The notes under the pieces: generated by a model
Database searches by the model: none
What the model was told of the DNA's origin: nothing
Seen by the model: only the letters and a program-made list of their open reading frames with translations
Made by a program: the position numbers and the translations under genes
Assembly (NCBI GenBank): GCA_029265125.1
Contig: JAJUJX010000017.1
Span: 1 to 56,567, forward strand
DNA from: Tolumonas sp008015085
GTDB taxonomy: Bacteria; Pseudomonadota; Gammaproteobacteria; Enterobacterales; Aeromonadaceae
DNA: 56,567 nucleotides
Direction of reading: 5' to 3'
In this document: positions 25,579 through 35,079 of the stretch, piece after piece
Layout: every line of letters starts with the position of its first letter
How positions within the stretch are numbered: position 1 is the stretch's first letter

Positions 25579-28500
25579 ATGACCAATTATTTTAATTTTT
25601 CTCTGACGGCAAAAGCCAATCAGCGCATTACTCTCGGACAACTCAGCGGTAGCAGTCTTTCACTGGCAATCGCAGAACTGGTCACTCAACAGAACTCGCC
25701 TGTCGTACTCATCACCAGTGATACACCGACGGCACTGTATCTGGAACAGGAAATCAGTTTTCTACTGCAGGAAGCCAACATTCCGGTCCGTCTGTTTCCT
25801 GACTGGGAAACCCTTCCTTATGATACTTTTTCGCCGCATCAGGACATTATTTCCCAGCGTATAGAAACGCTGTATCACCTGCCGAGAATGAAGCAGGGGC
25901 TATTGATACTTCCGGTCGCTACATTGATGCTGCGGACGGCACCATCCAGCTTTATTGATGGTCATAGTCTGTTGGTCAAACCAGGCGATAAGCTCGATCT
26001 GCACAACTTACGCAACAGACTGGAACTGGCCGGATATAACGCTGTAGAACAGGTACTGGAGCATGGCGAATATGCCGCGCGTGGTTCACTGCTCGATTTG
26101 TTCCCGATGGGCTCATCTCAGCCCTACCGTATCGATTTTTTCGATGATGAAGTCGATACCATTCGTGCCTTTGATCCGGACACCCAGCGGTCTCATGATC
26201 CGGTAAAAGAAGTACGACTTTTACCAGCCCACGAATTCCCGACGGATAAAATGGCCATCGAAGGCTTCCGGCAACGATTCAGAGAACAACTTGAATCAGC
26301 AGGAAGATCGCCTGATTCCATCTATCAGCAAGTGACTAAAGGCTTATGGCCGGCAGGGATCGAATACTACCTTCCCCTGTTTTTTGAACAGACGGCTACC
26401 CTGCTCGACTATTTACCGGCCTCCAGCCTGTTGCTGACCGTCGGGGAGATTCAGCAAGCCAGTGAACAATTCTGGCTAGATGTGCAGCAACGCTACGAAG
26501 ATCGCCGGTACGACCTCAGTCGGCCACTGTTAGCGCCGTCGTCTTTGTATCTGCCGGTTGATCAGCTATTCAGCATTCTGAAAGAGCATACTCAGATCCG
26601 CTGTCAGCCATTACCCGCAGAGGAAAAAGCCGGACGTATCAATCTGCCGGTTAATGCACTGCCTGAGCTTACCATTGAAGCGAAACAGCAAGAGCCGCTG
26701 GATGCATTACAGCGATTCCTGAGCTTATTTAATGGCAGGATCTTATTTTCCGTAGAATCAGAAGGCCGCCGTGAAGCATTACTTGAATTACTGGCGCCGC
26801 TGCAACTGAAATTACCGGTTCTGAATTCATTTGACGAATTTGCCCATGGCAAAATGCAATATGGGATCATCGTCAGCCCGTTGGAGCATGGCTTCATTCT
26901 GCCCAAAGCCAATATGGCTCTGGTTTGTGAAAATAACCTATTTGGTCAAAAGGTTGTACAACGTCGTCGCCGAGATAAAAAAGCCTCAGTCAGCAATGAA
27001 GCCATTGTTCGTAATCTCGCTGAACTCACCATTGGACAACCCGTCGTACACCTTGATCATGGCGTCGGCCGTTATGTTGGCCTGCAAACTATTGATGCAG
27101 GTGGTGTAGCCGCTGAATATCTGACACTGGAATATGCCGGTGCAGATAAGCTGTATGTTCCTGTCACTTCCCTGCATTTAATCAGCCGATACAGTGGCAG
27201 TGAAAATCCGCCACTGCACAAGCTGGGCGGTGAAGCCTGGGCCAAAGCCCGGAAAAAGGCCGTCGAAAAAATCCGTGATGTGGCCGCTGAATTGCTCGAT
27301 GTTTACGCCAAACGGGCCGCCAAATCAGGCCTCGCGTTCAAACATGATAAGCAGGCATACAGCAAGTTTGCAGCAGGCTTCCCGTTTGAAGAAACAGTGG
27401 ATCAGCTCAATGCGATCAATTCAGTATTAGGCGATATGTGCCAGCCTAAAGCCATGGATCGCCTGGTCTGTGGTGATGTGGGTTTTGGTAAAACGGAAGT
27501 GGCCATGCGAGCCACCTTTGTCGCCGTCCATGCTGGTAAGCAAGTCGCCGTGCTGGTGCCTACCACGTTACTGGCTCAGCAGCATTACGAAAACTTCCGC
27601 GATCGCTTTGCCAACTGGCCGGTCAATATTGAGGTCATGAGCCGCTTCAAAAATGCCAAAGAGCAGAAAACAGCGATGGAAGCGTTGGCCGAAGGGAAAA
27701 TCGATATCATTATCGGTACGCACAAACTGCTGTCGGAAGATATCCGCTTCAAAGATCTTGGGTTACTGGTCGTCGATGAAGAGCACCGGTTTGGCGTCCG
27801 CCAGAAAGAAAAAATCAAAGCACTACGGGCTGATGTGGATATCCTGACCCTGACGGCAACCCCAATCCCCCGTACGCTGAATATGGCGCTGTCAGGCATG
27901 CGGGATCTGTCCGTCATTGCCACACCACCGGCTAAACGTCTGGCAATCAAAACCTTCGTGCGTCAGTACGATAAAGCCGTCGTCCGCGAAGCGATCCTGC
28001 GTGAGCTGAAACGTGGCGGTCAGGTTTACTACCTGCATAATAATGTGGAAACCATTGAAGAAACCGCTACAAAATTGGCTGAACTAGTACCGGAAGCCCG
28101 CGTAGCTATCGCACATGGTCAGATGCGCGAACGAGAACTGGAAAGAGTCATGTCTGACTTTTACCATCAGCGACAAAATGTTCTGGTCTGCACCACCATT
28201 ATTGAAACCGGAATCGACGTGCCAAGTGCGAATACCATCATTATGGACAGAGCGGATAATTTAGGTCTGGCACAGCTGCACCAGCTCCGAGGTCGTGTGG
28301 GGCGTTCACACCATCAGGCTTATGCGTATTTGCTGACACCACATCCAAAACAGATGACCAAAGATGCGGTCAAACGTCTGGAAGCCATCGAATCTCTCGA
28401 AGATCTCGGCGCTGGCTTTGTATTAGCCACCCACGATCTGGAAATCCGTGGTGCAGGTGAATTGCTTGGTGAAGAACAAAGCGGGCAGATTGAATCGATT

Positions 28501-29034
28501 GGCTTCACGTTGTATATGGAAATGCTAGAACAAGCTGTGAATGCACTGAAGGAAGGCAAAGAGCCATCGCTGGATCAACTGCTTTCGAACCATACCGATA
28601 TTGAACTGCGCGTTCCTGCATTACTGCCTGACGATTATATTCCTGACGTTAATATGCGTTTATCTATGTATAAACGGATTGCCAGCTGTGACTCACAGGA
28701 AGAAATCGACGAGCTGAAAATCGAGTTGATAGATCGTTTTGGCCTGCTACCTCAGGCAGCCCAAAACCTGATTCAGATATCCCGTTTCCGTTTACTGGCA
28801 AAACCATTAGGTCTTAAACGGATAGAAATTGGTGATCGGGGTGGTTTTATCGACTTCAGTCAGGAAACATGCATCAATCCAATGTTTATTGTAAATCTGA
28901 TCCAGACACAACCACGCTTATACCGCATGGACGGCCCAACTCGCCTGCGCTTTAATCTGCCAAGTGATGATGTCAAAACCCGATTCTCATTGGTTGAGCA
29001 GATACTGACATCCTTTTCAGCCAATCAGCTTTAA
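25579..29034 (+). CDS. mfd: Transcription-repair coupling factor
   Basis: Mfd removes RNA polymerase stalled at DNA damage and recruits UvrA. The 1151 residues (E. coli 1148) show the UvrB-like N-terminal region (FPDWETLPYDTFSPHQD), the RNA polymerase-interacting CarD-like domain (VVHLDHGVGRYVGL), the helicase core with GDVGFGKTEVAMRA, LVVDEEHRFGVRQKEK and TLTATPIPRTLNMAL, the translocation motif RVGRSHHQAYAYLL, and the C-terminal autoinhibitory TRCF domain. No truncation is evident. Confidence 0.97.
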   Translation: MTNYFNFSLTAKANQRITLGQLSGSSLSLAIAELVTQQNSPVVLITSDTPTALYLEQEISFLLQEANIPVRLFPDWETLPYDTFSPHQDIISQRIETLYHLPRMKQGLLILPVATLMLRTAPSSFIDGHSLLVKPGDKLDLHNLRNRLELAGYNAVEQVLEHGEYAARGSLLDLFPMGSSQPYRIDFFDDEVDTIRAFDPDTQRSHDPVKEVRLLPAHEFPTDKMAIEGFRQRFREQLESAGRSPDSIYQQVTKGLWPAGIEYYLPLFFEQTATLLDYLPASSLLLTVGEIQQASEQFWLDVQQRYEDRRYDLSRPLLAPSSLYLPVDQLFSILKEHTQIRCQPLPAEEKAGRINLPVNALPELTIEAKQQEPLDALQRFLSLFNGRILFSVESEGRREALLELLAPLQLKLPVLNSFDEFAHGKMQYGIIVSPLEHGFILPKANMALVCENNLFGQKVVQRRRRDKKASVSNEAIVRNLAELTIGQPVVHLDHGVGRYVGLQTIDAGGVAAEYLTLEYAGADKLYVPVTSLHLISRYSGSENPPLHKLGGEAWAKARKKAVEKIRDVAAELLDVYAKRAAKSGLAFKHDKQAYSKFAAGFPFEETVDQLNAINSVLGDMCQPKAMDRLVCGDVGFGKTEVAMRATFVAVHAGKQVAVLVPTTLLAQQHYENFRDRFANWPVNIEVMSRFKNAKEQKTAMEALAEGKIDIIIGTHKLLSEDIRFKDLGLLVVDEEHRFGVRQKEKIKALRADVDILTLTATPIPRTLNMALSGMRDLSVIATPPAKRLAIKTFVRQYDKAVVREAILRELKRGGQVYYLHNNVETIEETATKLAELVPEARVAIAHGQMRERELERVMSDFYHQRQNVLVCTTIIETGIDVPSANTIIMDRADNLGLAQLHQLRGRVGRSHHQAYAYLLTPHPKQMTKDAVKRLEAIESLEDLGAGFVLATHDLEIRGAGELLGEEQSGQIESIGFTLYMEMLEQAVNALKEGKEPSLDQLLSNHTDIELRVPALLPDDYIPDVNMRLSMYKRIASCDSQEEIDELKIELIDRFGLLPQAAQNLIQISRFRLLAKPLGLKRIEIGDRGGFIDFSQETCINPMFIVNLIQTQPRLYRMDGPTRLRFNLPSDDVKTRFSLVEQILTSFSANQL

Positions 29035-29040
29035 TCTCAT

Positions 29041-29080
29041 CATCAGACGATGCCTGAAAGACTACAGGCATCGTCTGATG
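29041..29080. repeat. Long perfect hairpin just after mfd
   Basis: CATCAGACGATGCCTG (29041-29056) and its exact inverse (29065-29080) enclose eight bases. No U-tract follows, so it is either a Rho-aided or stability hairpin on the mfd mRNA, or an isolated palindromic element. Confidence 0.7.
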
Positions 29081-29242
29081 CCCATATCAAATTCTTAACT
29101 AAAATTCTTTGCTGATAGTGATCCAGCAAACTCTTTTGCTATCTCCCCATTTCCTCTTCTAAACAATATCTAACATACTGAATCAGTTTTAGTTATTTAC
29201 TCATATAACTCCCGTAGTCAGTCTGCATTGAAGGACAACACT

Positions 29243-30880
29243 ATGAAAATTGCTCACAAGCTCTACTCATTGATAGCTATCGGCTTTTTTGGCTGTTTGT
29301 TAATAGGGGGAACGTCGCTTATCAAACTGACAAAGATGAATGAAAACATCAGCTACATTACTGATAACAGCATCCCAAGCATCAGAAATCTGAATCAGAC
29401 GGAAATACATTTCCTCACATTGCGAACCTATGTCATCAGTCATATCACCTACAGTGAAGATGCCAGAGCTATGCGAAGTGCCGAAGAAAAACTGCGCGAA
29501 TACGAACAATTGATGGCACAAGAACAGAAAACGATTCAGAGCATAATGGCTGACTATGAGAATAAATTTATATCAGATGATGAAGATCGACAGCTCAACC
29601 AGAAAGTGAAAGATGCCATGAGTCATTACAATGAACAGGCAAAAAAAATCATCGATATATCGGCAACGTATGAAGCAAAAAAAGCACGTAGCGAACTCGC
29701 GAACTTACAGGAAGCAGGTAAAAAAGTTACCTCAGCCTTGCAAACAAATATCGAGCACAACAGCAAACTTGCCGCTGAAGATAAAATGAAAGCAGCAGAG
29801 GATTATCTAAGCGCACGTTTGACCATCATCCTTTCTTCTCTGGGCGTTTTAGGCTGTTTACTGACGTTAGGGCTGCTGAGTGTCTATCAGATACGCAATG
29901 GAGTAAAAAATGCGCAACATACTATTGCTAAAATAGAACAAACTCTTGATTTCACTCTCCGAGCCAATGATCAAGGAAACGATGAAATCAGCCTCATGCT
30001 CAAGTCCTTTAACCATCTGGTGTCAGGCATACAACATAATCTAAAAGCACTACTAACTGGTGTTCATGAAGTAAACAATACAGCAGAAGAGTTATTGCAA
30101 TCAGCTCATCAGGTAACCGAAAGTTCTCAAACTCAAAGTGCATCTTCCTCACAAATGGCTGCCTCAGTCGAAGAAATGACGGTCAGTATTAATCAAGTTG
30201 CAGAACAAGCGGCTGACGCGAGTCAATGCACAGCGGATGCAGGTAAAAAAGCTCAGGACGGACAACGAGTTATCGATCAAACCGTCGATAATATTCATGC
30301 GATCGAAGATGCTGTTGATAATGCAGCAGCAGATATCGCTATGCTTGAAGAAAAAAGTCGTGAAATCGCCTCGGTTATTAATGTTATTCGGGATGTCGCC
30401 GAACAAACTAATTTACTGGCACTAAATGCCGCCATCGAAGCGGCTCGAGCAGGTGAACAAGGACGTGGATTTGCAGTTGTAGCTGACGAAGTCAGAAATC
30501 TAGCAGCACGAACAGCAACATCCACCGTCGAAATAGGCAGAATCATCACTGCAATTCAGACAGTATCAAATGCAGCGGTTACAAAAATGAAAGAGGCTGT
30601 GAGTAAAGTTGAAGCCGGAGTTATGGGTGCAGGCGAAGCCAGAAGTGCCATGACTGCAATTTGTGAAGTAACCAGCCAAAGCCTGGCGCTAACAGCTCAC
30701 ATATCCGACGCAATCAGAGAGCAAGGCTTAGCAACAGACTCGATAGCACAACAGGTAGAGAGTGTAGCTGGAATGGCAGAAGAAAACAGTGAATCGGCCA
30801 AAAATGCGGATGAGTTAGCTAACAGACTGGAAAAAGTAGCGGCGAAAATGGAGCAAATTGTCTCTGCATATCATTTGTAA
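29243..30880 (+). CDS. Methyl-accepting chemotaxis protein
   Basis: A chemoreceptor that signals through CheW and CheA to the flagellar motor. The ATG at 29243 follows AAGGA and gives 545 residues. There is a first membrane helix (about 8-25), a four-helix-bundle sensor domain of about 165 residues, a second helix (about 188-212, ILSSLGVLGCLLTLGLLSVY), a HAMP segment and a long coiled signalling domain. The hairpin tip INVIRDVAEQTNLLALNAAI, continuing into EAARAGEQGRGFAVVADEVR, is canonical. The C-terminus lacks the NWETF-type CheR-docking pentapeptide. The ligand is unknown. No che genes are nearby. Confidence 0.93.
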   Translation: MKIAHKLYSLIAIGFFGCLLIGGTSLIKLTKMNENISYITDNSIPSIRNLNQTEIHFLTLRTYVISHITYSEDARAMRSAEEKLREYEQLMAQEQKTIQSIMADYENKFISDDEDRQLNQKVKDAMSHYNEQAKKIIDISATYEAKKARSELANLQEAGKKVTSALQTNIEHNSKLAAEDKMKAAEDYLSARLTIILSSLGVLGCLLTLGLLSVYQIRNGVKNAQHTIAKIEQTLDFTLRANDQGNDEISLMLKSFNHLVSGIQHNLKALLTGVHEVNNTAEELLQSAHQVTESSQTQSASSSQMAASVEEMTVSINQVAEQAADASQCTADAGKKAQDGQRVIDQTVDNIHAIEDAVDNAAADIAMLEEKSREIASVINVIRDVAEQTNLLALNAAIEAARAGEQGRGFAVVADEVRNLAARTATSTVEIGRIITAIQTVSNAAVTKMKEAVSKVEAGVMGAGEARSAMTAICEVTSQSLALTAHISDAIREQGLATDSIAQQVESVAGMAEENSESAKNADELANRLEKVAAKMEQIVSAYHL

Positions 30881-30897
30881 CTACTTAACTCGTATAC

Positions 30898-30923
30898 AAA
30901 AAGGACGCCGAAGCGTCCTTTTT
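30898..30923. terminator. Bidirectional terminator between the chemoreceptor gene and pnp
   Basis: AAAAAGGACGC (30898-30908), a CGAA loop and GCGTCCTTTTT (30913-30923) form an 11-base stem with A- and U-tracts on either side. Confidence 0.9.
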
Positions 30924-30941
30924 ACATTCAATAGCTGAATA

Positions 30942-33107
30942 TTATTCAGTCATTGGGATCTCTTCTGCTGGCGCAGCCGGAGCATCGATTTCAGAAACTG
31001 GTTCTGCTGTTGGTGCTGGTTGTTCATCACGTTTAGCTTCCTTGATAGATAAACGGATACGACCCTGACGGTCTACTTCCAACACTTTAGTACGAACAAC
31101 ATCACCTACTTTCAGGTAGTCAGAAACGTCTTTCACACGCTCATCAGTGATCTGAGAAATATGAACCAGACCATCTTTACCTGGCAGAATGTTCACAAAC
31201 GCACCGAATTCAGCCAGACGAGTCACTTTACCTTCGTAGATACGACCTACTTCTACTTCAGCAGTCAGCGCTTCGATACGACGGATCGCTTCCTGAGCAG
31301 CATCACCACTTACAGCAGCAATCTTCACTGTACCATCATCTTCCAGTTCAATGGTGGTGCCGGTTTCTTCAGTCAGTGCACGGATCACTGAACCGCCTTT
31401 ACCGATCACGTCTTTGATCTTCTCTGGATTGATCTTGATGGTGTGAATGCGCGGAGCAAAATCAGAGATGTCATTACGAGCTTCACCAATCGCTTTATCC
31501 ATCACACCCAGAATGTGCAGACGAGCTTCACGCGCTTGTTTCAGAGCGATCTGCATGATTTCTTTGGTGATACCTTCGATTTTGATGTCCATCTGCAGTG
31601 CAGTAACACCTTCAGAAGTACCCGCCACTTTGAAGTCCATATCGCCCAGATGATCTTCATCACCCAGAATATCAGACAGAACAACAAAGCTATCGCCTTC
31701 TTTTACCAGACCCATCGCGATACCAGCAACTGACGCTTTGATCGGCACACCAGCATCCATCAGAGCCAGAGAAGTACCACACACAGACGCCATAGAAGAA
31801 GAACCGTTAGATTCGGTGATTTCAGAAACCACACGCACTACATACGGGAACTCAGCTTGTGAAGGAATAACAGCAGACACACCACGACGAGCCAGACGAC
31901 CGTGACCAATTTCACGACGCTTAGGCGAACCCATCATGCCGGTTTCACCCACGCAATATGGTGGGAAGTTATAATGCAGCATAAAGCGATCAGTACGCTC
32001 ACCGGTGATTTCATCGATAGTTTGCGCATCGCGTTCTGTACCCAGAGTACAAGTCACCAGCGCCTGAGTTTCGCCACGAGTAAACAGTGCAGAACCGTGA
32101 ACGCGCGGTAGAACACCGGTACCTACGCTCAGAGCACGAATCATCTGAGGATCACGACCATCAATACGCGGCTCACCACGCAGGATACGGCCACGAACAA
32201 CATCACTTTCCAGCTCATGGAACAAGTCAGCTACCTCACCCGCATCCTGAGTTTCATCAGCAGCAGTGATTTCTGCAACAATGCGTTGTTTCAGTGCAGA
32301 AATAGCATCATAACGAACCGCTTTTTCAGTAATACGGTAAGCTTCACCGATATCAGCACCAGCCAATTCAGCAATCTTAGCTTTCAGAGCTACGTTAGCA
32401 GCTGGCGCAGTCCAATCCCACGCTTTGTTACCAACCTCTGCAGCAAATTCTTTCACTGCATTGATAACGGTCTGCATTTGATCATGACCATAAACCACAG
32501 CACCCAGCATAACTTCTTCTGGCAGAATCGCAGCTTCAGATTCAACCATCAGAACAGCCGGCGCAGTACCTGCAACCACCAGATCCAGTTTACTGTCTTG
32601 CAGCTCAACTACGGATGGGTTCAGAACGTACTGATCGTTGATATAGCCCACACGAGCAGCACCGATAGGACCATTAAATGGAATGCCAGAGATAGCCAGT
32701 GCAGCTGAAGTACCAATCATCGCAACGATATCAGGAGATACCGCTGGGTTAACTGACATTACGGTAGCAACGATCTGAACCTCGTTCAGGAAGCCTTCAG
32801 GAAACAGAGGACGAATAGGACGGTCGATCAGACGAGCAATCAGAGTTTCGCCTTCACTTGGACGACCTTCACGTTTGAAAAAACCGCCCGGGATACGGCC
32901 TGCCGCATAAGTACGTTCCTGGTAGTTGACAGTCAGCGGGAAAAAATCTCGCCCTTCAACAGCTTCTTTTTTACCAACAACAGTTACAAATACCGCAGTA
33001 TCGTCCATAGACGCCATTACTGCTGCGGTTGCCTGACGAGCCATAACACCAGTTTCTAACGTAACGGTGTGCTGACCATATTGGAAGGTCTTTACAATAG
33101 GATTCAC
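30942..33107 (-). CDS. pnp: Polynucleotide phosphorylase
   Basis: It is a 3'-5' phosphorolytic exonuclease and a core part of the RNA degradosome. The 721 residues comprise two RNase PH domains (the second with GTERDAQTIDEITGERTDRF and EIGHGRLARRGV), a KH domain (KIKDVIGKGGSVIRALTEETG), an S1 domain and an acidic, proline/alanine-rich tail. The start is GTG at 33107 with AAGGA seven bases away; non-ATG starts are also known for E. coli pnp. It follows rpsO across 178 bases containing the rpsO terminator. Confidence 0.97.
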   Translation of the reverse strand: MNPIVKTFQYGQHTVTLETGVMARQATAAVMASMDDTAVFVTVVGKKEAVEGRDFFPLTVNYQERTYAAGRIPGGFFKREGRPSEGETLIARLIDRPIRPLFPEGFLNEVQIVATVMSVNPAVSPDIVAMIGTSAALAISGIPFNGPIGAARVGYINDQYVLNPSVVELQDSKLDLVVAGTAPAVLMVESEAAILPEEVMLGAVVYGHDQMQTVINAVKEFAAEVGNKAWDWTAPAANVALKAKIAELAGADIGEAYRITEKAVRYDAISALKQRIVAEITAADETQDAGEVADLFHELESDVVRGRILRGEPRIDGRDPQMIRALSVGTGVLPRVHGSALFTRGETQALVTCTLGTERDAQTIDEITGERTDRFMLHYNFPPYCVGETGMMGSPKRREIGHGRLARRGVSAVIPSQAEFPYVVRVVSEITESNGSSSMASVCGTSLALMDAGVPIKASVAGIAMGLVKEGDSFVVLSDILGDEDHLGDMDFKVAGTSEGVTALQMDIKIEGITKEIMQIALKQAREARLHILGVMDKAIGEARNDISDFAPRIHTIKINPEKIKDVIGKGGSVIRALTEETGTTIELEDDGTVKIAAVSGDAAQEAIRRIEALTAEVEVGRIYEGKVTRLAEFGAFVNILPGKDGLVHISQITDERVKDVSDYLKVGDVVRTKVLEVDRQGRIRLSIKEAKRDEQPAPTAEPVSEIDAPAAPAEEIPMTE

Positions 33108-33240
33108 GTGAATTTCCTTTTATTAATTTCGTCGCTTAAATTGCGCGTCCATTATAGCTGAAGGTGATCAGAATAGGTAAGCCGAGATGGAAGGAGTTTC
33201 GATATTCTGGCGTAAATGTCATTAAGGTCACGAAAAAACA

Positions 33241-33262
33241 AAAGGAGGCAAATGCCTCCTTT
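33241..33262 (-). terminator. Terminator between rpsO and pnp
   Basis: AAAGGAGGCA and TGCCTCCTTT form a ten-base stem; on the minus strand it is followed by TGTTTTTTC. In E. coli partial read-through at the corresponding terminator feeds pnp. Confidence 0.85.
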
Positions 33263-33285
33263 CATTAGAATTCACTAAGTATGAA

Positions 33286-33555
33286 TTAGCGACGCAGACC
33301 CAGTTTAGCAATCAGATCTTTGTAACGTGCTTCATCTTTGCCTTTCAGGTAATCCAGCATTTTACGACGCTGAGAAACCATACGCAGCAGACCACGGCGA
33401 CCGTGGTGATCTTTAGTGTGTACAGAGAAGTGGCCTTGCAGATGGTTGATCTGAGCAGTCAGCAGTGCAACCTGAACTTCTGGTGAACCAGTGTCATTTG
33501 TACCACGAGAGAAATCAGCAACGATCTTGGCTTTAGCTTCAGCATTTAGTGACAT
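33286..33555 (-). CDS. rpsO: 30S ribosomal protein S15
   Basis: S15 binds 16S rRNA early in 30S assembly. The 89-residue protein has the standard length and the core segment HTKDHHGRRGLLRMVSQRRK (45-64). The ATG at 33555 has GGAG upstream. A promoter candidate lies at 33619-33646. In E. coli S15 represses its own translation through a pseudoknot in the leader; I did not find it by eye. Confidence 0.97.
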   Translation of the reverse strand: MSLNAEAKAKIVADFSRGTNDTGSPEVQVALLTAQINHLQGHFSVHTKDHHGRRGLLRMVSQRRKMLDYLKGKDEARYKDLIAKLGLRR

Positions 33556-33618
33556 AATGTACTCCTAAGTTAATGGACTGTGAGCCGATCACTAATTCAG
33601 CCCACAGAGAAGCTGCGC

Positions 33619-33646
33619 ATTCTAGCACAGCTATATTCACTGACAA
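33619..33646 (-). promoter_or_regulatory. Candidate rpsO promoter
   Basis: Reading leftward, TTGTCA (33646-33641) and TAGAAT (33624-33619) are separated by 16 bases, giving a leader of about 55 bases before rpsO. Confidence 0.55.
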
Positions 33647-33656
33647 GCAACTCTGC

Positions 33657-34628
33657 TTATTCGTCTTCATCCGTATCAGGCAAATCACCGCCAATACGAA
33701 CTAAACGACGTGGCGCAACTTTGCCATCATCATCAATTTCACCGACACCGATAAATTCAGCATCAGGCCCGACAGTCATCCGAACAAAACCTTCTGTCGG
33801 AGCGTGCGGAACCATCACTGCCTGTCCTTGGTTGACATAGGCCGCCAGTACAGGAGACATATTGACCTCTGGCAGACAAGAAACAGCAGTATCCATTGGC
33901 AGCAAAAACTGATCGAGACGATCACGCGGCGGAATACCCAGCTCCCGGCATTCAGTCAGAATCCCGTTCAATTTCTCAATATTCAGCATTTTTTCATTAG
34001 GATATGTAGCAACTTGCGTACGACGCAGCTGCGTTACATGAGCGCCACAACCTAATAGTTCACCCAGATCATCAACTAACGAGCGAATATAAGTTCCTTT
34101 AGAACAATGAACTTCCAAAGAAACGCGATCCTCAGTAAATGATTCTAAGGTCAGCGAATAAATAGTGATTGGCCGAGCCTCACGCTCAATCTCAATACCT
34201 TCCCGCGCATATTCATACAAAGGCCGGCCTTGATGTTTCAATGCAGAAAACATGGAAGGTACCTGCATGATATCACCGCGGAATGAATCCAGTGCTTGCA
34301 GCAGCTGTTCCTCACTTACATTTACGGGGCGCACAGATACCACAGAACCTTCTGAATCACTGGTATCGGTACGTACACCCAGACGAGCGGTAACACGATA
34401 ACGTTTGTCAGCATCAAGAAGGAATTGAGAGAATTTTGTGGCCTCGCCAAAGCAAATTGGCAGCATTCCTGTGGCTAATGGATCCAATGCACCGGTATGA
34501 CCAGCTTTGGCTGCATTATAGATACGCTTGACTTGCTGCAGCGCATCATTCGAGGTGATACCGCTTGGTTTATCCAGCAGTATAATGCCGTGGACATCAC
34601 GGCCTTTAAAGCGACGTCGTCGAGACAT
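33657..34628 (-). CDS. truB: tRNA pseudouridine-55 synthase
   Basis: It makes the universal pseudouridine 55 in the T-loop of tRNAs. The catalytic aspartate is D49 in GHTGALDPLATGMLP, and the KPSGITSND motif lies at 20-28. The C-terminal PUA-like part is present; 323 residues is near the family norm (E. coli 314). It starts two bases after rbfA ends. Confidence 0.96.
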   Translation of the reverse strand: MSRRRRFKGRDVHGIILLDKPSGITSNDALQQVKRIYNAAKAGHTGALDPLATGMLPICFGEATKFSQFLLDADKRYRVTARLGVRTDTSDSEGSVVSVRPVNVSEEQLLQALDSFRGDIMQVPSMFSALKHQGRPLYEYAREGIEIEREARPITIYSLTLESFTEDRVSLEVHCSKGTYIRSLVDDLGELLGCGAHVTQLRRTQVATYPNEKMLNIEKLNGILTECRELGIPPRDRLDQFLLPMDTAVSCLPEVNMSPVLAAYVNQGQAVMVPHAPTEGFVRMTVGPDAEFIGVGEIDDDGKVAPRRLVRIGGDLPDTDEDE

Positions 34629-34630
34629 CT

Positions 34631-35035
34631 TTAATCACGATCCTCCTCGCTTTGTTCAGGCGAATCGCCACGGCGACGCTGATCATCACGAACAGTGTTA
34701 GTTACCAGGTTGGAGATTCGCATCCCTTCAACCAACGTTTTGTCATAGACAAAGCGGATCTCCGGCACTACGCGCAGTTTCATCGCTTTACCCAGCAATA
34801 TGCGAATATAACCTGAAGCATCATTCAGCACTTTGACGCCTGCCTCAATGTTATCTTCTTCATTCAGAAAGAATGTCACAAAAATCTTGGCGTGCTGTAG
34901 ATCGCGCGTTAATTCAACATCAGAGACCGTCACCATGCCAACACGGGGATCTTTCACTTCACGTTGCAAAATAACAGCAATTTCACGCTGAATTTGTTGC
35001 GCAACCCGATCTGCACGTCCAAATTCTTTTGCCAT
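34631..35035 (-). CDS. rbfA: 30S ribosome-binding factor A
   Basis: RbfA helps mature the 5' end of 16S rRNA and is needed at low temperature. The ATG at 35035 (MAKEFGRADRVAQQIQREIA) has GGAG upstream and yields 134 residues, matching E. coli (133); a longer frame begins at 35062. The KH-like fold residues VGMVTVSDVELTRDLQHAKI are typical. It sits between infB and truB in the conserved operon. Confidence 0.96.
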   Translation of the reverse strand: MAKEFGRADRVAQQIQREIAVILQREVKDPRVGMVTVSDVELTRDLQHAKIFVTFFLNEEDNIEAGVKVLNDASGYIRILLGKAMKLRVVPEIRFVYDKTLVEGMRISNLVTNTVRDDQRRRGDSPEQSEEDRD

Positions 35036-35079
35036 TTTAAACTCCGGAGAAAACGGGGGCATTATGCCCCCGTAACTAA

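Noticed and set aside
29085..29125. GCTGATAG upstream of the chemoreceptor gene as a sigma-28 -10 element
   Set aside because: No TAAA element lies at the required spacing of about 15 bases.
32217..32708. Long open frames antisense to pnp
   Set aside because: They are shadows of the strongly conserved pnp frame with no start signals. The same applies to frames antisense to infB, sucA, ftsH and dnaK.
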